Source: Bacteroidales bacterium (GTDB lineage: Bacteria > Bacteroidota > Bacteroidia > Bacteroidales > WCHB1-69). Taken from it: DNA of 9,558 nt. The stretch spans positions 1 to 9,558 of the forward strand of contig JAISRU010000133.1 in assembly GCA_031273515.1 (NCBI GenBank), in the 5' to 3' direction. Position numbers and translations under genes: made by a program. The notes under the pieces were generated by a model. That model worked only from the letters and a program-made list of their open reading frames with translations. It was not told the origin of the DNA and did no database searches. This document shows, piece after piece, positions 1-6,115 of this stretch; position 1 is the first letter of the stretch, and each line of letters opens with the position of its first letter.

Positions 1-44
1 CAGAAAAAGAAAATAAAACCAACAAGGCAATGATTAATAACTGT

Positions 45-2129
45 TTATTTTTCATCCTTTTCTCCTTTCTTTAGAATACGTAAACAATCGTAAATAAAAG
101 CATTGTTCAAACTTTTCGCACAATGCACTTTTTCGGTAATTTGTGTCCGGGCAAATTCGGATTTCCCTGTATTGACATTGAGTACAATCATGGATGTTCT
201 GGAACTGTGACGCGGAAAAAACAGTCTGGTAATCTGTAGGGGAGCTGTATAGCAGCAAAATGCCGACAAAACAATATCCTGAATTTTGCTATAGGTTACA
301 CGGTTTTCGTTATTCATACTGGTATAAGTCAGAACAACATATTTTGCCTGAGAAGAAAAACCTTTCATGTCAACATTATAATAGGGAACAATGCCTTCCG
401 AAACACCGGCAATGTATTCTATCAACTGATAAAGAAGACAATACGTATTGTATTGTTCTGTGGTAAACTGGGTGTTGTCAATCAGGAAAAAAGACAGTTT
501 CAGACGTTTGGCGCTTTGTTCCATTGTCTTTTTGACAGATGTACTGCCCCTGTGACTCTTTTTTTCGATGTAGTCTCTTTTTCTGTTATAATAAGCGTAA
601 AACGGAGAGAAAAAGACCATCTCTTCTTCCACGATACTGACATTTTTGTTTTGGGCAAGCAATGCAAGTACGCTTTCGTCTTCGACTTCATTGCGAGATT
701 GCTGAAAAAAAGTCGTAAAGGAGGTATCTACCTTGAGGTCTGCCAACATATAATTGACCGTCTTAAATTTAATGGAGGGTTTGACTTTGGCAGGAGCGGC
801 AAGTTTTATTCTGTCGTATTTATTGCCTGACTGTACTTCCTGTTGTGGTTCGGGTTCGGAAATGGAATCAATGGGAGTTCCCATGGGATAGTCGCAAAAA
901 TCATTGAGTCCGAATTTAAGTTCTCCTGTCAGAATGCCGACAATATCCTTGCAGATATTACTCAGAAACGGGTCGTCGGGATTGTCCTGTCGGACTTTCC
1001 ACATCATTCTTAATGCCAATGCAGTAACTTCCTGTCGGGTGATTTCATGGAAAAAGTAAAAAACAGCATGTTGTTCTCCTTCGATTTCCGACATTTTAGG
1101 CATTATATCTCTCAAAGAGCCTGCCATCTTGTGTTTGCTGATTCCGTAAACCGCTATCGCCATGGCTTTTTGCAGAAACGACTGTTCGACATTGGTCTTT
1201 GGAGTAGCACTCATGATCCATGCGTTGTAAAATGCTTCGATGAAACGATGTTGCACTAACCATTGATTGATACATTCTATACGCGCCCTGTTTTGAATAT
1301 CGGCAAACAAGGCTTCATCCTGTATAAAAAGACTGCGTCCGGAAGTATCCTTTCGTGCAGAAACAGCATTTGCCGCAAGACGACGTTTGGCAATGTTGGG
1401 ATGAGTTGCCAAAGTATCCACATAATCATCACGATTAGAAACAGGATTTGTGTTTTGCAGGAAATACTTGTCGGGAAACTGATAATAGTTGTTTTCAAAC
1501 ACGTTGCGGTCGAAAGCAATGTTGTCGAATGGCAGATTACCGTACTGCAGCACATCAAATGCTCCGTCAAATGCTCCATAGCTGTACTTTGAAGCGGCAA
1601 AAAAACGATCAATTCCCTTGATATCCGCTTCACTTTCCTGCTCCCGTGAATGGGCATGACGCTGAAGATAACTCTCCATGCTTTTTTTTGCATCATCCTT
1701 GATCGAACTGTGTTTGAGTACAAAGTGTATCAGTTCATGTGAAAGCACAAAAGCCAGTTCCGCTTCGTTAGTTACCTGCGCTATCAATCCGATATGAACC
1801 AGAATAATGCCTTCAGGCGATACAGACGCATTGACAGTGGGCGATTTGACCACTAAAATTGTCAGTTGGTCTTTAAGTTGTGGCTCATTGACTAACAGAT
1901 TATCCAAAATCGTTTCCAAATAACGATTAACAGACGAACCGTAAACAAGTTTTCCCTTTTGGCAAAGATATTTCAGATAACCGTCGTTTGAATGTTTAAG
2001 TTGATCTGCCATTGCCGGAGGCATTTCTCCTTCTGAATACAATTCCAACGTCTGAGAAATCCCCTCTTGAGGACAGATAAAGCCGCAACAAGTCCACAAA
2101 ACAAGCAGCGTGATAATTATTTTCCGCAT
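45..2129 (-). CDS. Exported M48-family zinc metalloprotease with long C-terminal extension
   Basis: A 694-residue secreted peptidase of the M48 (HtpX/BepA/Ste24-like) type. Residues 1-25 look like a signal peptide (basic start, hydrophobic core, likely cut GIS|QT). The zinc site is visible: HELIH at 131-135 gives two His ligands and the catalytic Glu132, and ESEAD at 165-169 supplies the probable third ligand Glu165. A THP motif at 242-244 resembles the His-containing loop of BepA-like periplasmic members. Residues about 270-415 look helical, perhaps a TPR-like scaffold. A Pro/Glu/Lys-rich linker (about 420-455) leads to a C-terminal region (about 456-694) that I cannot assign. The protein is clearly longer than typical M48 members (roughly 250-490 residues). 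The likely role is cleavage or quality control of envelope proteins; the substrate is unknown. It lies 136 bp downstream of two secreted paralogs on the same strand. The peptidase call is firm; the function is inferred. Confidence 0.9.
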   Translation of the reverse strand: MRKIIITLLVLWTCCGFICPQEGISQTLELYSEGEMPPAMADQLKHSNDGYLKYLCQKGKLVYGSSVNRYLETILDNLLVNEPQLKDQLTILVVKSPTVNASVSPEGIILVHIGLIAQVTNEAELAFVLSHELIHFVLKHSSIKDDAKKSMESYLQRHAHSREQESEADIKGIDRFFAASKYSYGAFDGAFDVLQYGNLPFDNIAFDRNVFENNYYQFPDKYFLQNTNPVSNRDDYVDTLATHPNIAKRRLAANAVSARKDTSGRSLFIQDEALFADIQNRARIECINQWLVQHRFIEAFYNAWIMSATPKTNVEQSFLQKAMAIAVYGISKHKMAGSLRDIMPKMSEIEGEQHAVFYFFHEITRQEVTALALRMMWKVRQDNPDDPFLSNICKDIVGILTGELKFGLNDFCDYPMGTPIDSISEPEPQQEVQSGNKYDRIKLAAPAKVKPSIKFKTVNYMLADLKVDTSFTTFFQQSRNEVEDESVLALLAQNKNVSIVEEEMVFFSPFYAYYNRKRDYIEKKSHRGSTSVKKTMEQSAKRLKLSFFLIDNTQFTTEQYNTYCLLYQLIEYIAGVSEGIVPYYNVDMKGFSSQAKYVVLTYTSMNNENRVTYSKIQDIVLSAFCCYTAPLQITRLFFPRHSSRTSMIVLNVNTGKSEFARTQITEKVHCAKSLNNAFIYDCLRILKKGEKDEK

Positions 2130-2187
2130 AAATAGTTTTTTTTGTTAATTCTATTTCAAATATTTACTTTCTTTATACTTTATAGCA

Positions 2188-2209
2188 ACGCTTTTCTTGA
2201 AAGAAGCGT
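2188..2209 (-). terminator. Hairpin between secreted paralog A and the M48 gene, possible weak terminator
   Basis: An inverted repeat has 6-bp perfect arms (ACGCTT / AAGCGT) that extend to 8 pairs with one G-T wobble, leaving a 6-nt loop. It lies 57 bp past the stop codon of the 2266-3855 gene and about 60 bp before the M48 start. On the minus strand no T-run follows, so it is not a classic intrinsic terminator. It could attenuate read-through, stabilise a 3' end, or be chance. Confidence 0.3.
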
Positions 2210-2265
2210 CTGCCTTGTTTAGTCACTCAGGCAAATATTACTGCTATGTTAATCTAATCTTCTGA

Positions 2266-3855
2266 CTATTGAATAGGGATAGTTAAAAAATTAAATTCGT
2301 AAGCTCCTTTATTTCCTCTCATAAAAAGTGTATTTGATGATTCGATAAAAGAAAATTCTCCCGGACGGGGAGTGATTCCTGTCTGTTTTGCATCATAGAT
2401 TTCTTTTTGGCTGTTTTCCCCCTGTGCATTGAATGAATATTGTATCATTTTGGTGTTTTTGAAAACAGGCAGAGACATCACCTGTGAATAATCCATCAGA
2501 TTGTAATACACATGTATATTATCCTGCTCATCGGTTATAAGAGCATGGTCGCCCAATGCTGCTATCATTCCTGCATTCGTTCCCCGTGCGATTTGTTTCA
2601 CCCAGTTCAGAGAAGCATTCCCGTTGAAGCAGGCAATCATAATATTGCTGAAATCAGGCAAACTGTCATATTCTTCCCTTTGAAGGTTATTGATAAGAGT
2701 AAAATATCTTTTTCGGGCATCCATTATGAATGTTCCATTATTTAAAAAACGAATATCGAATAACCGATAAGCGTAATTTTCAAAATGCCCCCCTTCATTC
2801 AGTCTTTGTTCTAATCTATTGCGAGCTGAGGCATCCAATCCTTCTGTGAAATAATCAATATCAAATTCTGTAATGAATACTTCTTCAGGGCTTTCGGTTG
2901 CAAAATTAATTTTAGCGGAAAACAATCCTAATACATTATAGAGGTCTACATTAGAGTAAGTTCCTGCACAAACTGCTTCGGAACGACTATTAAAACCCAT
3001 ACGTATATCCATAGGATATTTAATGTCGGGCAAGTCAATTGAAACAGGAACAGGCGAGCGACCTTCAGCATAAAGTATTATACAGGCTTCCGATTTTGCT
3101 GCTTTTTTGCCTTCTGGTTCTTTGCTGTCGGTTTTGCCTGCCACATATACATTCCCCGCGTTATCAACGGCAAACTGACAGATGAGAAAATCTGAAGAGA
3201 TGCCTGTTTTCATAGACTCTTCTCTCCATACTTCTTTCAATTGGTCATTCAGCACAATAAATCCGGGATTTATAATTTGAGACTCTTTAACTGTTGTTTT
3301 GCCGAAAAGATGCGTTGTTGATCCATATTGTGCTATCTGATAATTGAACAAAATTTTTGATGAATCGGGAGAAAAACATACATCAAGGCGAACAGGTGTA
3401 TTGATCAGTTCTTCGGAAGAACTGATCTCGAACAACCTGCGAAAATCAGGGCGTATTGTCATTGTGTTTTTATCAACCGTCTGCACCTGCAAAATATGCA
3501 TGTTCCTTTTTTTATCCTGTACAAGCGAAAAGAAATATATCTCCCCCCTGATCATTAATGCAAATCGAATAGTCATTTTTCCAACAGGGGTCTTTAATTT
3601 ATACTCTGCTGACGTAACCGTCATTGTTTTAAGATTGTACTTGAGCAACTTGTTTATCAGGATAGAATGTCCGTACACATTTTGTCCGTCATTACCAATG
3701 ATAGCTTTGCTGACACTTGCCTTCCATGGAGCAATCACACTGAAAGAACTAACCTTAGGCTCTGACCCGGATCTGATATCTGAGTTTTGCCCGCAAACTG
3801 TTACTGTGCTTGTAAAAAAGAAAAATGCGGCGAAAATAAATGCTGATTTCATCAT
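2266..3855 (-). CDS. Secreted protein of unknown function, paralog A (probable beta-propeller-like)
   Basis: A 529-residue exported protein that I do not recognise as a named family. Residues 1-22 form a signal peptide with a Phe-rich core and likely cleavage VCG|QN. Two segments suggest beta-propeller blades: a PD40/WD40-like SPDSSKILF at 162-170 and FAVDNAGNVYVAG at 228-240, which resembles NHL/SBBP-type blades. Similar short strand-turn-strand stretches recur at 289-301 and 369-380. No catalytic motif is visible. It is about half identical by eye, over its whole length, to the adjacent upstream gene product (3917-5488). The closest match covers about 200-335 and the C-terminal PRPGE-F-SFIE region. 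The start is ATG followed by a second ATG; the first aligns with the paralog. It lies 61 bp after the paralog, with no exact -7 box between them, so co-transcription is likely. The propeller fold is inferred. Confidence 0.85.
   Translation of the reverse strand: MMKSAFIFAAFFFFTSTVTVCGQNSDIRSGSEPKVSSFSVIAPWKASVSKAIIGNDGQNVYGHSILINKLLKYNLKTMTVTSAEYKLKTPVGKMTIRFALMIRGEIYFFSLVQDKKRNMHILQVQTVDKNTMTIRPDFRRLFEISSSEELINTPVRLDVCFSPDSSKILFNYQIAQYGSTTHLFGKTTVKESQIINPGFIVLNDQLKEVWREESMKTGISSDFLICQFAVDNAGNVYVAGKTDSKEPEGKKAAKSEACIILYAEGRSPVPVSIDLPDIKYPMDIRMGFNSRSEAVCAGTYSNVDLYNVLGLFSAKINFATESPEEVFITEFDIDYFTEGLDASARNRLEQRLNEGGHFENYAYRLFDIRFLNNGTFIMDARKRYFTLINNLQREEYDSLPDFSNIMIACFNGNASLNWVKQIARGTNAGMIAALGDHALITDEQDNIHVYYNLMDYSQVMSLPVFKNTKMIQYSFNAQGENSQKEIYDAKQTGITPRPGEFSFIESSNTLFMRGNKGAYEFNFLTIPIQ
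3403..3427. repeat. Perfect 12-bp-arm inverted repeat inside paralog A
   Basis: Arms GATCAGTTCTTC and GAAGAACTGATC are separated by a single G. The repeat lies in the coding sequence for residues about 143-151 (the ISSSEELIN stretch). The equivalent stretch of the paralog encodes unrelated residues and is not palindromic. Confidence 0.85.
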
Positions 3856-3901
3856 ACTATTAGTGATTTGATGTTTACATTAAATTGATGATATATCCGA
3901 T
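3856..3901 (-). repeat. 5' leader of paralog A, duplicated from the leader of paralog B
   Basis: Moving upstream from the start codon, this leader matches the leader of the 3917-5488 gene. The 12 bases including the start codon (CATACTATTAGT on the plus strand, 3853-3864) are identical. Then come a shared ACATTAA core, an ATTGAT block and a shared ATCCGAT at 3895-3901. Beyond that the sequence changes into the 3' end of the neighbouring gene. This marks the probable edge of the duplication unit. Confidence 0.7.
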
Positions 3902-3916
3902 ACAAATCAATTCTCT

Positions 3917-5488
3917 TTATTTAATGGGGATAGCCAGAAATCCAAATTCGCCACCCAATCCTTTATTGGCGGTAATAAAGAGCGTACCTGAAGCCTCAAT
4001 GAAAGAATATTCTCCCGGACGGGGAACAATTTTCGTGGTTTTTGCATTACAGAGTTCTTTCCATCTACTTTCTCCCTGTGCGTTTAAGGAATACTGGATT
4101 GTCTGGGTATTCTTTATAATGGGTATACCCATTAGCGGAGAATAATCCATCAGATTATAAATCAGATGCAAGTTATCCTGACTGTCGTTTACAAGGGCAT
4201 AGTCGCCCCATACCGACATTTGTCCTGTCTTCGTTTCCCGTGCCGTCTGACTTAACCAGTTCAGGGAAGCATTCTCTTTAAAATTGGCTACCATGATATT
4301 ACCGAAAATATAGATCGTGCTTGTTAATCCTTTTGGATCACGGATGGTAATAGAATAACTTTTCCCTGCATCTAAGATGAAAGTCCCGTTGTTCAAAAAG
4401 CGAATAAAGGATAAATTATATCCGTAACTCTCAAAATCGTCTCCTTTTTTCACCTTTCTTTCTAAGGATTTGACGTCCGATGCATCCAATCCTTTTGATA
4501 GATAAGTCATATCAAACTCGGTAATATATACTTCTTCAGGATTTTCGGTTGCGAAATCAATTTTAGAGGAAAACAATCCCAGTACATTATTCATGCCTGA
4601 GTGAGAATAAGTTCCTGCGCAAACCACTTCCGAACGACTGTTAATTCCTATCCGTATGTCTACAGGATATTTGACGTCGGGCAAGGCGATCTTAACCGGA
4701 ACGGGAGAAGGATTTCCTTCGGAAAGACGTATTATATATGCTTCCGGTTTACCGGTATTTTTACCTTTCTTTTCATCAACGGTTGCGCCTGCCATATACA
4801 TATTTCCTGCGTTATCAACTGCAAACTGATCAATCATGAAATCATGGGATAAGCCTGTTTTGATAGATTCTTCTCTCCAGACCTCTTCAAACTGATCGTC
4901 AAACACCATAAATCCAGAACCTTTGACTTTGGTTTTCGTTCCCGCTTTTATTCCAAAGATGTAAGTTGTTTTGGATGTTACAAACTGATAATGTACCAAC
5001 ATCTTTGATGAATCGGGAGACAAACATACCTTAAGACTGACAGGCGTCTTGGCTGCGTCTTTCGGATAAGTAAACTCGGACACTTTACGCGGATTAGCGT
5101 TTACGATCATTGTGTTTTTATTGACCGTATGCACTTGCAGAATATAGCTGTTCGTTTTTTTGTTCTGCACAAGCGAAAAGAGAGATATCTCTCCTTTGAT
5201 CATTAAGGCAAATTCCAAAACAATTGTTCCTGCAGAAGATTTTAGTTTATATTCTACCGACGTAGCTTTCATTGTTTTGAGGTTGTACTTAACTAACCTG
5301 TTTAACGGGTCGGAATGAGCATACACATTTTGTCCGTCATTGCCCAGAACAGATTTCCATTCCAGGATTGTTTTGGTTGCTCCGACCTTAGCATCTGTTC
5401 CATACTTGACGCTTGAATTTTGTCCGTAGACTGTAGTTGCGCTTACAAAAAAGAAAAGCGCTGTGAAAATAAATACTGATTTCTTCAT
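3917..5488 (-). CDS. Secreted protein of unknown function, paralog B (probable beta-propeller-like)
   Basis: A 523-residue exported protein, collinear with the downstream paralog A and about half identical by eye. Residues 1-22 are a signal peptide with likely cleavage VYG|QN, at the same position as in A. Conserved features are GNDGQNVY at 49-56, SPDSSKML at 157-164, FAVDNAGNMYMAG at 222-234, and a C-terminal PRPGEYSFIEASGTLF block. The periodic SPD and DNAGN-Y elements suggest a beta-propeller. No enzyme motif or cysteine pattern stands out, and there is no sign of a C-terminal sorting domain. It is the first gene of the possible B-A-M48 unit. An exact Bacteroidota -7 box lies about 95 bp upstream, giving a leader of roughly 85-90 nt. 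A ligand-binding or scaffold role at the envelope is plausible but not shown. Confidence 0.85.
   Translation of the reverse strand: MKKSVFIFTALFFFVSATTVYGQNSSVKYGTDAKVGATKTILEWKSVLGNDGQNVYAHSDPLNRLVKYNLKTMKATSVEYKLKSSAGTIVLEFALMIKGEISLFSLVQNKKTNSYILQVHTVNKNTMIVNANPRKVSEFTYPKDAAKTPVSLKVCLSPDSSKMLVHYQFVTSKTTYIFGIKAGTKTKVKGSGFMVFDDQFEEVWREESIKTGLSHDFMIDQFAVDNAGNMYMAGATVDEKKGKNTGKPEAYIIRLSEGNPSPVPVKIALPDVKYPVDIRIGINSRSEVVCAGTYSHSGMNNVLGLFSSKIDFATENPEEVYITEFDMTYLSKGLDASDVKSLERKVKKGDDFESYGYNLSFIRFLNNGTFILDAGKSYSITIRDPKGLTSTIYIFGNIMVANFKENASLNWLSQTARETKTGQMSVWGDYALVNDSQDNLHLIYNLMDYSPLMGIPIIKNTQTIQYSLNAQGESRWKELCNAKTTKIVPRPGEYSFIEASGTLFITANKGLGGEFGFLAIPIK
4117..4134. repeat. Perfect 18-bp palindrome inside paralog B
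   Basis: TAATGGGTATACCCATTA equals its own reverse complement with no loop. It lies in the coding sequence for the LMGIPII segment near the C-terminus. Paralog A encodes MSLPVF there and lacks the palindrome. It may be chance. Confidence 0.8.
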
Positions 5489-5533
5489 ACTATTAGTAAT
5501 TTTAAATGTACATTAATTAATTGATAATCCGAT
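5489..5533 (-). repeat. 5' leader of paralog B, shared with paralog A
   Basis: This is the partner of the 3856-3901 leader. It has the identical CATACTATTAGT across the start (5486-5497), a similar ACATTAAT and AATTGAT middle, and the shared ATCCGAT at 5527-5533. Conservation of untranslated DNA between diverged paralogs could reflect a translation-control element or simply the extent of the duplicated unit. Confidence 0.7.
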
Positions 5534-5581
5534 TTGTTCGGCACAGCATCCCGCCATACCGGACTTTGATAATTTCGACTA

Positions 5582-5589
5582 CAAAAGTA
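5582..5589 (-). promoter_or_regulatory. Bacteroidota -7 promoter element for paralog B
   Basis: Read on the minus strand this is TACTTTTG, an exact match to TAnnTTTG. It sits in an AT-rich stretch about 95 bp upstream of the paralog B start. No good TTTG is seen at the -33 distance. It probably drives B and, through short gaps, perhaps A and the M48 gene. Confidence 0.5.
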
Positions 5590-5645
5590 AATAAAAAATC
5601 AATACGAAATCACTTTTCTATCATTTTTTTTATTTGTCTACTAAT

Positions 5646-5664
5646 AATCACGGTTCAGACAATG
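5646..5664. repeat. Left copy of a 19-20 bp direct repeat bracketing the repeat island
   Basis: AATCACGGTTCAGACAATG here matches AATCACAGTTCAAGACAATG at 6092-6111 in 18 of 20 aligned columns (one substitution and one inserted A). Both copies are in the same orientation, about 446 bp apart, on either side of the repeat island. Confidence 0.7.
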
Positions 5665-5706
5665 TTGTCCAAATAGCATGACGAAACAGTCCCCGTGCCG
5701 TCCAAA

Positions 5707-5772
5707 AACTTTCTTAGGGGAAAGTTTGAACTTTCTTAGGGAAAAGTTTTCACGAGATGCGCATAAAGTTTT
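5707..5772. repeat. 22-bp tandem repeats with internal palindromes (about three units)
   Basis: Two close copies occupy 5707-5728 and 5729-5750. Each begins AACTTTCTTAGGG and ends in a (G)AAAGTTT-type arm. A degenerate third unit fills 5751-5772; AAAGTTTTCAC recurs at 5743-5753 and 5765-5775, exactly 22 bp apart. The first unit is a hairpin with perfect 8-bp arms (AAACTTTC / GAAAGTTT, 5706-5727) and a TTAGGG loop. No protein-coding role is apparent. Confidence 0.75.
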
Positions 5773-5821
5773 CACACACTACAATGATTGACATGATTGC
5801 CTGCGGATGAAGAAATCATTC

Positions 5822-5907
5822 CACAGAGTTCCACAAAGAAGACACAGAGATACACAGCGTTTTTTCTCGTTTTCTGTGCCTTCTCTGTGTTCTCTGTGTT
5901 CTCTGTG
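5822..5907. repeat. Long imperfect hairpin built from CACAGAG / CTCTGTG units
   Basis: The left arm (5822-5857) and right arm (5874-5907) are imperfect reverse complements around a 16-nt T-rich loop. The right arm contains three perfect tandem copies of TTCTCTGTG (5881-5889, 5890-5898, 5899-5907). The minus-strand translation gives a HREHRE-type peptide of the kind commonly seen as spurious translation of such interspersed repeats. A transcript of either strand would fold into a long stem. It could act as a 3'-end structure for the acyl-CoA reductase transcript, but that is speculation. Confidence 0.75.
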
Positions 5908-5930
5908 TAACCTTTTTATCTTCCTGAATT

Positions 5931-6020
5931 GGCTACGCCTTCCTCCTTGCGGTTCGGCATAGTCAAACAAGTTTGCCTCTGCTCTCGCTCGCTGCGTCGG
6001 TTGCCGCACTCCGCTGCGCT
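5931..6020. other. GC-rich non-coding block within the repeat island
   Basis: By hand count 56 of 90 bases are G or C, well above the AT-rich flanks. It contains a small hairpin (CAAAC-AA-GTTTG, 5964-5975) and repeated GCTGCG / CCGCTGCG-like words. The minus-strand reading frame through it continues into the hairpin repeat at 5822-5907, has no family I recognise and no convincing start context, so I treat the block as non-coding. It resembles an interspersed repeat component of foreign or repeat origin; I cannot name a family. Confidence 0.5.
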
Positions 6021-6059
6021 ATGTTACTAATGACGGCGTGGCTATTTACGTCCGAATGT

Positions 6060-6080
6060 CATTAATCATTAACCATTAAT
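6060..6080. repeat. Three tandem heptamers CATTAAY
   Basis: CATTAAT, CATTAAC and CATTAAT follow each other without gaps at 6060-6066, 6067-6073 and 6074-6080. Just outside, TAATGAC (6028-6034) and GTCATTA (6058-6064) form a 7-bp inverted repeat with a 23-nt loop, overlapping the first heptamer. It lies between the GC-rich block and the acyl-CoA reductase stop codon. Confidence 0.7.
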
Positions 6081-6091
6081 TTAATCAGATA

Positions 6092-6111
6092 AATCACAGT
6101 TCAAGACAATG
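6092..6111. repeat. Right copy of the 19-20 bp direct repeat bracketing the repeat island
   Basis: AATCACAGTTCAAGACAATG is the partner of 5646-5664. It ends 4 bp short of the stop codon of the acyl-CoA reductase gene, so it sits at the very 3' edge of that gene. Confidence 0.7.
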
Positions 6112-6115
6112 GAAG

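Noticed and set aside
453..830. A 125-residue plus-strand reading frame opposite the M48 gene
   Set aside because: It is antisense shadow of a well-supported gene and has no recognisable motif.
2211..2233. Weak inverted repeat TGCCT / AGGCA near the M48 upstream gap
   Set aside because: Arms are only 5 bp with a 13-nt loop; not distinguishable from chance.
3344..3871. A 175-residue plus-strand reading frame opposite paralog A
   Set aside because: It lies entirely antisense to a gene supported by a signal peptide and a paralog; no domain is visible.
5180..5193. 14-bp palindrome GAGAGATATCTCTC in paralog B
   Set aside because: A palindrome of this length is expected about once by chance in a sequence this long.
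5779..6009. A 76-residue minus-strand reading frame across the repeat island (HREHREHRE-type peptide)
   Set aside because: It is the translation of the hairpin repeat and GC-rich block. Low-complexity peptides of this sort are typical spurious frames, and no start context or family is recognisable.
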